Source of the DNA: Halomonas faecis
Lineage (GTDB): Bacteria; Pseudomonadota; Gammaproteobacteria; Pseudomonadales; Halomonadaceae
Assembly: GCF_010993975.1 (NCBI RefSeq)
Contig: NZ_JAACZO010000058.1
Coordinates: forward strand, 1-64,000
DNA length: 64,000 nucleotides
Direction: 5' to 3'
The translations under genes and the position numbers were made by a program. The notes beneath the pieces are model-generated. The model saw nothing but the letters and a program-made list of their open reading frames with translations, was not told the origin of the DNA and did not search any database. Shown here piece by piece: positions 40,230-49,400 of this stretch. The first letter of the stretch is position 1. Each line of letters opens with the position of its first letter.

Positions 40230-41105
40230 GTGGCCACCTGCCAGCCCCAAGCGTGTCTCCGACTGGGGCTGCCCATGTGGGCCAATGCCGACTGGCGAGG
40301 CACGCTCTACCCGCCCCACGCAGGCAGCGACGGCCACCTGGCGGATTATGCCCGGGTCTTTTCCGCCGTGGAGGGCAATACCACCTTCTATAGCGGAGCT
40401 CCGCGACCGGAGACGGTCGCGGCCTGGGCCCGCCAGACGCCGCCGCACTTCCGCTTCTGCTTCAAATTGCCGGCGTTGCTGACCCATCGGCGGCGTCTGG
40501 TCGGTGTCGGCAGCGCGGTCGACGCTTTCCTGGAGGCCCTCGCTCCCCTGCACGATCGATTGGGTCCGGTGATGGTGCAGCTGCCGAGGGATTTCGGCGC
40601 CGACGAACTGCCGCAGCTGGAATCGCTGCTCTCCCGCTGGCCTGCGGCCATTCCCTGTGGCGTGGAAGGGCGTCACCGGGATTTTTTCCACAAGGGGATG
40701 GCCGAGCAGGCATTCAACCGATTGTTGATAACTCATGGCGTCAACCGCGTGATGCTTGACGTTCGCCCGCTCTTCGCGCCACCGCATGAAGATCGTTCAG
40801 GGTTGGCCAAGGCCCGACAAGAGAAGCCAAAATGCCCATTACACGTGCTTTCCACGGCAACTGAGCCGGTGGTGCGCTTCATCGGGCATAGTGAAGAGGC
40901 AACCAATCTGGCGCGATTCCAGCCGTGGATCGACCAGTTCGCCCTGTGGATAAAACAGGGGAAAACCCCTTTTCTCTTTGTGCACACCCCGGATAACCGT
41001 CAGGCCCCGCAGCTTGCCAGAGCGCTGTACTCCCAGCTGTCCGGCGCTCTCGACCTGCCAGCGTTGGCGGACTTCGCTGGCGAAAAACAGCCCCCGCTTT
41101 TCTAA
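40230..41105 (+). CDS. DUF72 (YecE-like) family protein
   Basis: A 291-residue protein of the DUF72 TIM-barrel family: LGLPMWANADWRGTLYPP, YARVFSAVEGNTTFYS, and FRFCFKLPALLTH are typical. Function in bacteria is not established. The GTG start lies three bases after the glmS stop, so it is coupled to glmS. In the 3' part it contains a TGTGGATAA sequence (DnaA-box-like), probably by chance. Confidence 0.85.
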   Translation: MATCQPQACLRLGLPMWANADWRGTLYPPHAGSDGHLADYARVFSAVEGNTTFYSGAPRPETVAAWARQTPPHFRFCFKLPALLTHRRRLVGVGSAVDAFLEALAPLHDRLGPVMVQLPRDFGADELPQLESLLSRWPAAIPCGVEGRHRDFFHKGMAEQAFNRLLITHGVNRVMLDVRPLFAPPHEDRSGLAKARQEKPKCPLHVLSTATEPVVRFIGHSEEATNLARFQPWIDQFALWIKQGKTPFLFVHTPDNRQAPQLARALYSQLSGALDLPALADFAGEKQPPLF

Positions 41106-41360
41106 GCGACTGTCGGACCCGACACGGGCGGCCGCGAAATCCGAACGACTCATCACGATCGGCTAAATCCGGCAGTCCCTGGGTTTTCCTCAATCCCGAA
41201 TCGGGAGACCCCCTTTTGGTGGAATGCCTCGATCCAATGCCTGGCCATCGAGCGTATGATCGGATAGATTTGCCGTCATTCGGGCGATATTCCATCGAAT
41301 CTTGCTGTAATCATCGCCTTGAGACACATCAACGACCATATTCACAACAATAGGTGATTC

Positions 41361-42707
41361 ATGTCGAAGCTCGCTCATGCGCAGTGGTCATCGAAGATGG
41401 CTTTCATTCTGGCTGCCACCGGTTCGGCGGTGGGGCTAGGCAATATCTGGCGCTTTTCCTATATGGTGGGTGACAGCGGGGGCGCGGCCTTCGTATTGGT
41501 CTACCTTGCTTGCGTGGCACTGGTGGGCCTGCCGGTATTGGTTGCGGAATGGCTGATCGGTCGCCGTGGACAGGAGAACCCGATCAATGCCATGGCGGAT
41601 CTCGCCAAGCGGGGCGGCCATTTCCCGGCCTGGGTGCTGGTGGGCATCAGCGGCGTGCTGGCGGCCTTCCTGATTCTCTCTTTCTATAGCGTGATTGGCG
41701 GCTGGTCGCTTTCTTATACGCTCAATACCGTGCTGGGTACCTTCGACGGGCAGGATGCCGATAGCGTTGGCGAGTACTTTGGCGCGCTACTGGGTAACCC
41801 CGGTATCTTGTTGATGTGGCACTCCGCTTTCATGGTGCTGGTGATCGGCATCGTGGCCCGCGGTGTCACCAAGGGGTTGGAAGGGGCCGTGCGCACTTTG
41901 ATGCCGGCGCTGGTCGTGCTGTTGCTGATCCTGGTGGGCTATGGCATCACTACCGGTCACTTCGGCGAGGCCATGGCGTTCATGTTCCAGCCCGACTGGA
42001 GCGCGCTCTCCGGTGATGTCGTTCTCGCTGCCATGGGGCAGGCCTTCTTCACCCTGTCGCTGGGCATGGGCATCATGATGGCCTATGGCTCCTACCTGGG
42101 CGAGGAGGTCAACCTGCTGGGCACGGCGCGCACGGTCATCATCCTGGATACCGTCATCGCGCTGCTGGCCGGCCTGGCGATCTTTCCTATCGTTTTTGCC
42201 AACGGCCTGAGCCCGGGCGAAGGGCCGGGGCTGATCTTCGTCACTCTGCCGCTAGCCTTCGGTAGCATGACTGGTGGCACCATTCTGGGCTTGATGTTCT
42301 TCCTGCTGCTGACCTTCGCCGCACTCACCTCGGCCATCTCGCTGCTTGAGCCGGTGGTCGAGTTCGTGGAAGAGCGCACGCCGCTGTCGCGTCTGACTGC
42401 GACGCTGGCCAGTGGGGTGGCCGTCTGGGTACTGGGTATCGCTGCGCTGATGTCGTTCAACGTCTGGGACGATTTCCTGATCCTGGGGCTGAACGTCTTC
42501 GACCTACTCGACACCTTCACCAGCAAGATCCTGCTGCCGCTGACCGGTCTTGGCGCCATCGTGTTCGCCGCCTGGTGCCTGGATCGTCAGGGCGTGGCGC
42601 AGGAGCTCGAGCTTTCCGGCGGCACCGAGTCGCTGTGGGTCGTGGTGGCCCGCTACGTGGCCCCGCTGGGAGTGATCGCGGTGTTCGTCAACTCGCTGCT
42701 GGGGTGA
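41361..42707 (+). CDS. Sodium-dependent NSS-family transporter
   Basis: A 448-residue membrane protein of the neurotransmitter:sodium symporter family with 11-12 helices. N-terminal signature ATGSAVGLGNIWRFSYM (sodium and substrate site of helix 1), then GGAAFVLVYLACVALVG. Substrate is probably an amino acid. Bacterial members such as LeuT and MhsT are sodium-coupled. Spacing of 255 bases upstream holds its promoter, which I could not define. Two perfect hairpins follow the gene. Confidence 0.92.
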   Translation: MSKLAHAQWSSKMAFILAATGSAVGLGNIWRFSYMVGDSGGAAFVLVYLACVALVGLPVLVAEWLIGRRGQENPINAMADLAKRGGHFPAWVLVGISGVLAAFLILSFYSVIGGWSLSYTLNTVLGTFDGQDADSVGEYFGALLGNPGILLMWHSAFMVLVIGIVARGVTKGLEGAVRTLMPALVVLLLILVGYGITTGHFGEAMAFMFQPDWSALSGDVVLAAMGQAFFTLSLGMGIMMAYGSYLGEEVNLLGTARTVIILDTVIALLAGLAIFPIVFANGLSPGEGPGLIFVTLPLAFGSMTGGTILGLMFFLLLTFAALTSAISLLEPVVEFVEERTPLSRLTATLASGVAVWVLGIAALMSFNVWDDFLILGLNVFDLLDTFTSKILLPLTGLGAIVFAAWCLDRQGVAQELELSGGTESLWVVVARYVAPLGVIAVFVNSLLG

Positions 42708-42716
42708 GCCGCCCCT

Positions 42717-42739
42717 CCCGCTCCGTTGTACGGAGCGGG
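42717..42739 (+). terminator. Hairpin after the NSS transporter gene
   Basis: Perfect 10-bp stem CCCGCTCCGT / ACGGAGCGGG with loop TGT, 10 bases after the stop. No T-run. Confidence 0.65.
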
Positions 42740-42754
42740 TACGCTTCACCGAGC

Positions 42755-42776
42755 CCGGCCGCCCCAGGGCGGCCGG
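42755..42776 (-). terminator. Hairpin after the 66-residue minus-strand gene
   Basis: Perfect 9-bp stem CCGGCCGCC / GGCGGCCGG with a 4-base loop, one base past the stop codon of the small minus-strand gene. Confidence 0.6.
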
Positions 42777-42777
42777 C

Positions 42778-42978
42778 TCAGTGTTTTTCGTCGTCCACCA
42801 GGTCGGCGATATCGCGCTCGAGTCGTTTGAATTCGCGGTGCAATTCGATGCCGCGACGGGCGCGCAGGTTGCGCTGGGCAGCGCTGCGCGACCGCTGCTC
42901 GTGTGCCGCGACTTCCATGCTCATGTAGATGTCGAGAAGTTGGCTCTTGACGGAGGTGACGCGTTCGGCATTGTGCAT
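42778..42978 (-). CDS. Small highly charged helical protein of unknown function
   Basis: A 66-residue protein, predicted to be entirely alpha-helical and rich in Arg and Glu (RRGIELHREFKRLERDIADL). The ATG is preceded by GGGAGA seven bases away, and the stop is followed at once by a stable hairpin, both of which support a real gene. No signal peptide or membrane segment. It could be a small DNA- or RNA-binding or adaptor protein; I do not recognise the family. Confidence 0.6.
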   Translation of the reverse strand: MHNAERVTSVKSQLLDIYMSMEVAAHEQRSRSAAQRNLRARRGIELHREFKRLERDIADLVDDEKH

Positions 42979-43209
42979 GTTTGACTCTCCCTACTTTGTT
43001 GCGCTTCTCGTGGCGAGTTGAGGTCGCCTGCAAAGGTGCGGTGCAACACGCCAATTCTTACTATACCCTACTTGACAGAATGATGACGCTCTGGGCCATT
43101 CCACGTTCGGAGGACCCGGTTCCCCGGTCGGCGCTTGGATGGGGCATACTGTGAACACATCGGCATCGCGGCCGACCCATCCACTGTCATTACCAGTAAG
43201 GAGTTTCGC

Positions 43210-44073
43210 GTGAGCCGCGCCCTCTTCGATGACATGCGACGCCGTATGGAGCATTTTCGCCGCTCCGAACAGAAAGTGGCGCGCTATGTGCTGCGCAATC
43301 CCGAGGAAGTCATCCACATGCGCATCGTCGACCTGGCGACCGAAGCCAAGGTCAGCGAGCCTACGGTGGTGCGCTTCTGTCGGGCGTTGGGCTGCAATGG
43401 CTTTCAGGATTTCAAGCTCAAACTGGCTCAGATGCTGGCCTCGGGCAGCCAGTTCGCCCAGTTCTCGATGAACGACGACGACTCGGTGGCGGAGTTCTCC
43501 CAGAGCATCTTCGACTCCACTGTGGGTACCTTGCTGTCGGTGCGTGATCGCCTCGACAACGAGGCGCTGAGTCGGGCGATCCAGGCGTTGGCCATGGCCA
43601 ACCGGGTGGAGTTCTACGGTTTCGGTGCCTCCGGAGCGGTGGCCTTCGATGCCCAGCACAAGTTCTTCCGCCTGCAGATATCCACCGCCGCCTATGCCGA
43701 CCCGCACATGCAGAACATGTCGGCAGTGACTCTCAAGGAGGGCGACGTGGTGGTGGCCATCTCGCAGACCGGCCGTACCCGCGCGCTGGTGGCCAGCGTG
43801 CGTCTGGCGCGTGAGGCCGGGGCCACGGTGATCGGCCTGTGCCCCAGCGGTTCGCCGCTCGCCGAGGAAGTGACTCTGCCGCTCTACATCGACGTCCACG
43901 AAGACACCGAGATCTACACGCCGATGAGTTCGCGCATCGCCCACCTGGTGCTGGTCGACGTGCTCGCCGTGGGCGTGGCCAAGACCCGTGGCCCCAAGCT
44001 CGCCGAGCAGCTCAAGGCGGTGAAGAAGAGCCTGACGCCGCTGCGCTTTCCGGAACAGGAAGGCAAACCGTAG
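43210..44073 (+). CDS. hexR: HexR-like transcriptional regulator (RpiR family)
   Basis: A 287-residue regulator: N-terminal helix-turn-helix (about 1-75, VARYVLRNPEEVIHMRIVDLA and SEPTVVRFCRALGC) and a SIS sugar-phosphate domain (about 125-260, GFGASGAVAFDAQHKFFRL and ISQTGRTRALV). HexR of Pseudomonas represses glucose catabolism genes and is released by 2-keto-3-deoxy-6-phosphogluconate. GTG start at 43210 with AAGGAG six bases upstream. The glucose genes usually adjacent are absent here. Confidence 0.85.
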   Translation: MSRALFDDMRRRMEHFRRSEQKVARYVLRNPEEVIHMRIVDLATEAKVSEPTVVRFCRALGCNGFQDFKLKLAQMLASGSQFAQFSMNDDDSVAEFSQSIFDSTVGTLLSVRDRLDNEALSRAIQALAMANRVEFYGFGASGAVAFDAQHKFFRLQISTAAYADPHMQNMSAVTLKEGDVVVAISQTGRTRALVASVRLAREAGATVIGLCPSGSPLAEEVTLPLYIDVHEDTEIYTPMSSRIAHLVLVDVLAVGVAKTRGPKLAEQLKAVKKSLTPLRFPEQEGKP

Positions 44074-44266
44074 CCACCTGAAGACGCGGCTTACCCGGCG
44101 ACAGGTCTACGCGGAGGCGCTGTGAACCCATCCTTGGGCGCTACATTCGTCATCCCTGACGAATGACCTTCGCTTCGACCTGTCCCCGGCGCCGCTCGCC
44201 TCGATGATTGGGCTGGCCGATATGCTAAGCTGAGCGTCCATTTTTCTACCCGCAGTAGCCCCCGAT

Positions 44267-46474
44267 ATGGACGACGTCACGGCGATCCTCGACCACCTGA
44301 ATGCCGCCCAGCGCGAGGCGGTGAGCGCCCCTCAGGGCAATTTGCTGGTGCTGGCCGGCGCCGGCTCCGGCAAGACCCGTGTGCTGGTGCACCGCATCGC
44401 CTGGTTGATGCAGGCCGAAGGGCTCTCGCCCTATGCCGTGCTCGCCGTGACCTTCACCAACAAGGCGGCGCGCGAGATGCGCACCCGCCTGGAGGCGCTG
44501 CTGGGCCTCTCGCTGCGTAACGTGTGGGTCGGCACCTTTCACGCCATCGCTCATCGCCTGTTGCGTACCCACTGGCAGGATGCCCGCCTGCCGCAGCACT
44601 TCCAGATCATCGATACCGACGACCAGCTGCGCCTGATCAAGCGCCTGCTCAAGGAGCACCGGATCGACGACGAGCGTTTTCCGCCGCGTCAGGTGCAATC
44701 CTTCATCAGCGGCTGCAAGGAGGAGGGGTTGCGCCCGCATCAGGTCGACGCCCATGGGGATGCCTACCTCGGACAGATGGTCGAGCTCTACGAGCGCTAT
44801 CAGCTCACCTGCGAACGCGGCGGGCTGGTCGATTTCGGTGAACTGCTGCTCAGGAGCCTGGAACTGTTGCGCGACAACCCGGCGCTGCTCGCCCACTACC
44901 GCGAGCGTTTCGCCCATGTGCTGGTCGACGAGTTTCAGGACACCAATACCCTGCAGTACGCCTGGCTGAAGCTGCTCACCGGCATGACCACGCCCATGAC
45001 CGTGGTCGGCGATGACGACCAGTCGATCTATGGGTGGCGTGGGGCGCGGGTCGAGAACCTGCGTCGCTTCGAGCAGGAGTTCCCGCAGACTCATACGGTT
45101 CGCCTGGAGCAGAACTACCGCTCCACCAGCGTCATCCTCGATGCCGCCAATGCGTTGATTCGCCACAACGCCGACCGCCTGGGCAAGGCGTTGTGGACCG
45201 AAGGCGCCCATGGCGAGCCGATTTCCGTGTATTCGGGGTTCAATGATCTCGATGAGGCGCGTTTCATCGTCGATACCATCAAGGAGAAGGTCGACGCCGG
45301 TTTCAATCGCCGTGAAGTGGCCATCCTCTACCGCTCCAACGCTCAGTCGCGAGTCATCGAGGAGACGCTGATCCGCCAGGGCATGCCCTATCGGATCTAC
45401 GGCGGCCAGCGCTTCTACGAGCGCCTCGAGATCAAGAACGCCCTGGCCTACCTGCGCCTGCTGCTCAACCGCGACGACGATGCTTCGCTCGAGCGCATCG
45501 TCAATGTGCCGGCTCGCGGTATCGGCACGCGCACCGTGGAGCAGGTGCGCAGCCTCGCCCGCGAGAGCGGCATCTCGCTGTGGCAGGCATTGCACGATGG
45601 CCTTGTCCAAGGAACCTTCAAGGGCCGCGCCGGTTCGGCGCTCACCGCCTTCGCCGACCTCATCGAAGGGCTCGACAACGAGACCGCCGGCATGGCCTTG
45701 AGCGAGATCGTTTCTCACGTCGTCGAGCGCAGCGGACTGATCGCCCATCATCAGAGCGAAAAGGGCGAAAAGGGCCAGGCCCGCGTCGAGAACCTCGAGG
45801 AACTGGTCAATGCCGCACGCGCTTTCACCCAGGGTGAAGCGCTCGATCCGCCCGAGGTGGGCGAGGGCAGCGTGGCGTTGGAGAGCTTCCTGGCCGAAGC
45901 CGCCCTCAACGCCGGCGACCACGAGGCCGATGATTTCGAGGATGGCGTGCAATTGATGACCCTGCACTCGGCCAAGGGACTGGAATTTCCGGTGGTGTTC
46001 ATCGCCGGGGTCGAGGAGGGGCTCTTCCCGCATCGCATGTCGCTGGAGGAGGCGGGGCGCCTCGAGGAAGAGCGCCGGCTCTGTTACGTGGGCCTGACCC
46101 GTGCCATGCGTAAACTCTATCTCACCCATGCCGAGATTCGTCGCCTTCACGGCAAGGAAACCTACCAGCGCCCGTCGCGCTTCTTGCGCGAGATTCCCGA
46201 GGAATTCCTCGAAGAAGTGCGTCTGCGCGGCCAGGTCTCCCGGCCGGTGACCGCCACCCGCCCGGCCGTGGGGTTGTCGCGTCAGACCTCGGTGGATGGC
46301 GGCGACGATCTGCCTAGCCTGAGCCTGGGGCAGCGCGTCAGTCACCCGGTGTTCGGTGAGGGCGTGATCCTCAATGCCGAGGGCGAGGGACAGCGTGCCC
46401 GGGTGCAGGTGAGCTTCGAGGGCGAGGGGGACAAGTGGCTGGTGCTAGGCTTCGCCAAGCTGACACCTCTGTAG
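44267..46474 (+). CDS. uvrD: DNA helicase II (UvrD)
   Basis: A 735-residue superfamily 1A 3'-5' helicase for nucleotide excision and mismatch repair. Motif I AGAGSGKTRVLVHRI, motif II VDEFQDTN, motif III GDDDQSIYGWRGA, motif IV QNYRST, motif V LMTLHSAKGLEFPVVF and motif VI VGLTRAMRKLYLTHA are all present. The length and C-terminal tail (SVDGG..VSHPVFGEGVIL) fit UvrD better than Rep. A long open frame on the opposite strand is a coding shadow. Confidence 0.96.
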   Translation: MDDVTAILDHLNAAQREAVSAPQGNLLVLAGAGSGKTRVLVHRIAWLMQAEGLSPYAVLAVTFTNKAAREMRTRLEALLGLSLRNVWVGTFHAIAHRLLRTHWQDARLPQHFQIIDTDDQLRLIKRLLKEHRIDDERFPPRQVQSFISGCKEEGLRPHQVDAHGDAYLGQMVELYERYQLTCERGGLVDFGELLLRSLELLRDNPALLAHYRERFAHVLVDEFQDTNTLQYAWLKLLTGMTTPMTVVGDDDQSIYGWRGARVENLRRFEQEFPQTHTVRLEQNYRSTSVILDAANALIRHNADRLGKALWTEGAHGEPISVYSGFNDLDEARFIVDTIKEKVDAGFNRREVAILYRSNAQSRVIEETLIRQGMPYRIYGGQRFYERLEIKNALAYLRLLLNRDDDASLERIVNVPARGIGTRTVEQVRSLARESGISLWQALHDGLVQGTFKGRAGSALTAFADLIEGLDNETAGMALSEIVSHVVERSGLIAHHQSEKGEKGQARVENLEELVNAARAFTQGEALDPPEVGEGSVALESFLAEAALNAGDHEADDFEDGVQLMTLHSAKGLEFPVVFIAGVEEGLFPHRMSLEEAGRLEEERRLCYVGLTRAMRKLYLTHAEIRRLHGKETYQRPSRFLREIPEEFLEEVRLRGQVSRPVTATRPAVGLSRQTSVDGGDDLPSLSLGQRVSHPVFGEGVILNAEGEGQRARVQVSFEGEGDKWLVLGFAKLTPL

Positions 46475-46744
46475 GGAAGCGTCGAGTCATGGCTGCGCTC
46501 CATATCCTGGCCGCCCACGGTACCGAAGCGCCGCACCGTCGAAGCGTCGGGCCGCACAAGCTTCAGCGAGCGTGGCCAGTCTCCGTTCGCTCGCGACATG
46601 AGACGGCGCTTTCCCGGGGGATAAAGCGGTGCGTTAATTGCCCGGTCAATTGGTCGGCTTGCCGGTTAAATTGACCTTGCCGCATACTCTGGTGTGGACA
46701 CGCCGCGTGATAGCACGCGGGACAGAATAATTCACCCCGGAGTC

Positions 46745-47854
46745 ATGCCTGCCATGCAACGCCGTCACTTTCTCAAGAACACGCTCAAGACCGCTGGCTT
46801 GGGTGCCGCCGGTATCGCTGCCGCGCCTTTCGTTTCGACCGCCAAGGCCCAGGAAACCATCACCTGGGACATGGTCACGTCGTGGCCGAAGAACTTCCCT
46901 GCGCTGGGCACTGGCGCCAACGATTTCGCTGCGCGCATCGAGCGGCTCTCGGCCGGACGCATGCGAGTCCGCGTGCACGGCGCTGGCGAGATGGTGCCGC
47001 CGCTGGAGGTTTTCGATGCCGTGGCCGCCGGCACTGCCGAGATGGGCCACTCCGCCTCCTACTATTGGCGCGGCAAGCTGGCTGCCTCCCAGTTCTTCAC
47101 CGCCGTGCCCTTCGGCATGAACACCACCGAAACCAACGCCTGGCTCTATCATGGCGGCGGTCAGGAGCTGTGGGACGAAGTTTACGCCAAGCACAACCTC
47201 AAGCCGTTCCCGGTAGGCAATACCGGCACCCAGATGGCCGGTTGGTTCAAGAAGGAGATCAACTCACTGGAAGACATGCAGGGCCTCAAGCTGCGCTTGC
47301 CCGGGCTGGCCGGCGAGGCGATGAATCGCATCGGCGTCACCACCGTCAACATGCCGGGCTCGGAGATATTCACCTCCCTGCAGACCGGCGTGCTGGATGC
47401 TGCCGACTGGGTGGGGCCCTACAACGACCTGGCGTTCGGTCTGCACGAAGTCGCCGACTACTACTACACGTCGGCCTGGAACGAGCCATCGGCGATCCTC
47501 GAGGGTACCGTCAATCTGGATGCCTGGAACGAACTGCCCGATGACCTCAAGGCGGTGGTCACCGAAGCGGCGCGTGCCTCCAATCTGGCGATGATCAGCG
47601 AGTTCGCCTTCCGCAATGCCCAGGCACTGGATACGCTGGTCGACGAGCATGGCGTACAGTTGAGGAGTTTCCCCGAGGACGTCATGGCGGCACTCCATGA
47701 GGCTTCGAAGGAGGTCATCCAAGAGCAGGTGGACGACGATGCCGACTCGGCCAAGGTCTACGAGTCCTACATCGCCTTCCAGAAGCTGGTGCGCCGCTTC
47801 AGTGATGTCGGCGAATTTGCTTACCTCAAGGCCCGCGAACAGGTCGGTGCCTGA
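46745..47854 (+). CDS. TRAP transporter periplasmic binding protein, TakP-like (2-keto acids)
   Basis: A 369-residue DctP-family binding protein with a Tat-like N-terminus (MQRRHFLKNTLKTAGLG). It strongly resembles TakP of Rhodobacter, which binds 2-oxo acids with sodium: NAWLYHGGGQELWDEVYAKHN, NTGTQMAGWFKKEINSLEDM and ADWVGPYNDLAFGL are recognisable. No TRAP membrane subunits (DctQ/DctM) are adjacent, so it is an orphan and must use permeases elsewhere. Start is ambiguous between ATGs at 46745 and 46754; GGAG lies just before. Confidence 0.85.
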   Translation: MPAMQRRHFLKNTLKTAGLGAAGIAAAPFVSTAKAQETITWDMVTSWPKNFPALGTGANDFAARIERLSAGRMRVRVHGAGEMVPPLEVFDAVAAGTAEMGHSASYYWRGKLAASQFFTAVPFGMNTTETNAWLYHGGGQELWDEVYAKHNLKPFPVGNTGTQMAGWFKKEINSLEDMQGLKLRLPGLAGEAMNRIGVTTVNMPGSEIFTSLQTGVLDAADWVGPYNDLAFGLHEVADYYYTSAWNEPSAILEGTVNLDAWNELPDDLKAVVTEAARASNLAMISEFAFRNAQALDTLVDEHGVQLRSFPEDVMAALHEASKEVIQEQVDDDADSAKVYESYIAFQKLVRRFSDVGEFAYLKAREQVGA

Positions 47855-47904
47855 AGGGAGCCGTCAGCGGCCACGTGATCAGGGGGCGCCGTAAGGCGCC
47901 CCTG

Positions 47905-48318
47905 TCATTGGTGGGCGTTGCGGTGCACGGAGCGGATGCGGCCGTTGTCGTCGAGGGCAACCATCACGAAGTGTGCCTCGGTGACCTTGTTCAGTTCGTC
48001 CGGATCGCGTTCGTGGGGCGAGCGAATCCAGACTTCCACGTCGATCTTGATCGAGCTGTGGCCGATATCGCGGACGCGGGTGAAAATGTTGACCGTGGAT
48101 CCGACCTTGACCGGACATAGAAAGTCCATGCCCTCGATGGCCACGGTCGCCGTGCGGCCCATGGCTTCTCGACCAGCGGCCAGTTCGGCGGCCTGGTCCA
48201 TGTGGCGCACCAGCCAGCCACCGGGTATGTCGCCATAGAGGTTGGTGTCCTGGCGGCTGGCCAGCAGTTTCAGTGTCAGTTGCCCCTGTGGGGCGGGTAT
48301 ATCATCGAGGTCTGTCAT
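47905..48318 (-). CDS. YciA-like acyl-CoA thioesterase
   Basis: A 137-residue hot-dog-fold thioesterase that hydrolyses acyl-CoA. NLYGDIPGGWLVRHMDQAAEL carries the active-site Asp in the family motif (GDIxGGW), and the second half has EVWIRSPHERDP. No good ribosome-binding site precedes the chosen ATG at 48318. It is divergent from the pstS-like gene, and the two share the intervening promoter region. Confidence 0.88.
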   Translation of the reverse strand: MTDLDDIPAPQGQLTLKLLASRQDTNLYGDIPGGWLVRHMDQAAELAAGREAMGRTATVAIEGMDFLCPVKVGSTVNIFTRVRDIGHSSIKIDVEVWIRSPHERDPDELNKVTEAHFVMVALDDNGRIRSVHRNAHQ

Positions 48319-48379
48319 GAGGTGTCGCAAGCTCGGCTTGTTGTTGTGGATGACGGCGCTATGTCGCGACGGTGTTGCG

Positions 48380-49357
48380 ATGCAGCGCCGACGCCTGGTG
48401 CGCCATCTTATACGTCTTGGGCGTTCGAGCTCCAGCCTGGCAGGGCTGCTGGTCGTCGGTCTGCTGCTGGCCGCACCGCTGCGTGCCGAGCCGGTAGGTA
48501 CGCTGGGGACCATGGGCTCCGATACCCTGGCGGGACTGATGCTGCGCTGGGGCGAGCAGCTCACCGCGCGCCATCCTGGCATTCGCCTGCAGCTGCAGGC
48601 CAGCGGCTCGGCCAGTGCGCCCCCGGCCCTCACCGCGGGCACCACTCGGCTGGGGCCCATGTCGAGGCCCATGCGTGAGGTCGAACGGGAGGCGTTCATC
48701 GCCCGCCACGGCTATCCGCCGGTAGACATCGAGATCGCTCGCGACGCCCTGGCGGTAGTGGTGCATCGCCACCATCCCTTGGCGGCGCTCGACCGGCAAA
48801 CCCTGGATGCCATCTTCTCGCGCACGCGCCACTGCGGCGGCGAGCGAGCCATCACCCGCTGGTCTCAGCTGGGGCTGGAGGCACCCCCGGGGCGTATCGA
48901 ACTGCATGGCCGCAACCTGGCTTCCGGCACTTACGGGCTGTTTCGCGAGCGGGCCTTGTGCGGCGGTGAGTATCGCCATGGGCTGAGCGAGCATCCCGGC
49001 TCGGCGGCCGTGGTGGCAGCCGTGGGCGAAACGCGCAGCGCCATCGGCTATGCTGGCCTCAACCATCTCACGGCGTCGGTCAAGGCCCTGGCGCTCGTGG
49101 ACGATAAGGGCGTTCACCACCGGCCCACCGTCGAGGCGGTACGCCGTGGCGACTATCCGTTGAGCCGTTCGCTCTATCTCTATCTCAACCTGCCGCCGGA
49201 CGGTGCCTTGCCTGCCGTGGAGCGAGCCTTCCTGGATCTGGTGCTGTCGCCGGCAGGCCAGGCCAGCGTGAGGTCACTGGGCTTCGTGGCGCTGCCCGAG
49301 GCGCAGCTGGCCAGCCAACGTCGTCGTCTGGGATTGGCTCCGCTGGGCGACGACTGA
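48380..49357 (+). CDS. PstS-like phosphate-binding protein
   Basis: A 325-residue exported protein; hydrophobic signal segment at about 22-36 (LAGLLVVGLLLAAPLRA). Family features are GTLGTMGSDTLAGLML, TAGTTRLGPMSRPMRE and the C-terminal GFVALPEAQL. It resembles the Pst phosphate-binding family more than sugar-binding proteins and sits immediately before pstC. The start is uncertain (ATG 48380, no clear site; other candidates 48317). Unusually, the Pho box lies after this gene, before pstC, so it may be expressed differently from the transporter. Confidence 0.78.
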   Translation: MQRRRLVRHLIRLGRSSSSLAGLLVVGLLLAAPLRAEPVGTLGTMGSDTLAGLMLRWGEQLTARHPGIRLQLQASGSASAPPALTAGTTRLGPMSRPMREVEREAFIARHGYPPVDIEIARDALAVVVHRHHPLAALDRQTLDAIFSRTRHCGGERAITRWSQLGLEAPPGRIELHGRNLASGTYGLFRERALCGGEYRHGLSEHPGSAAVVAAVGETRSAIGYAGLNHLTASVKALALVDDKGVHHRPTVEAVRRGDYPLSRSLYLYLNLPPDGALPAVERAFLDLVLSPAGQASVRSLGFVALPEAQLASQRRRLGLAPLGDD

Positions 49358-49359
49358 GC

Positions 49360-49377
49360 CTGTCACTCATCTGTCAT
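49360..49377 (+). promoter_or_regulatory. Pho box upstream of pstC
   Basis: CTGTCACTCATCTGTCAT matches the PhoB consensus CTGTCATAAATCTGTCAY at 15 of 18 positions, with both CTGTCA half-sites 11 bases apart. It lies 24 bases before pstC and just past the pstS-like stop. PhoB (encoded at 58169-58858) should activate pstC-A-B-phoU under phosphate starvation. Confidence 0.8.
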
Positions 49378-49400
49378 CAAGGTGTCTTACGCTGCAGCGC

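Noticed and set aside
44246..46345. 699-codon open frame on the minus strand opposite uvrD
   Set aside because: Antisense shadow of a conserved helicase; low-complexity composition rich in His/Gln/Val/Ala, no domain or ribosome site.
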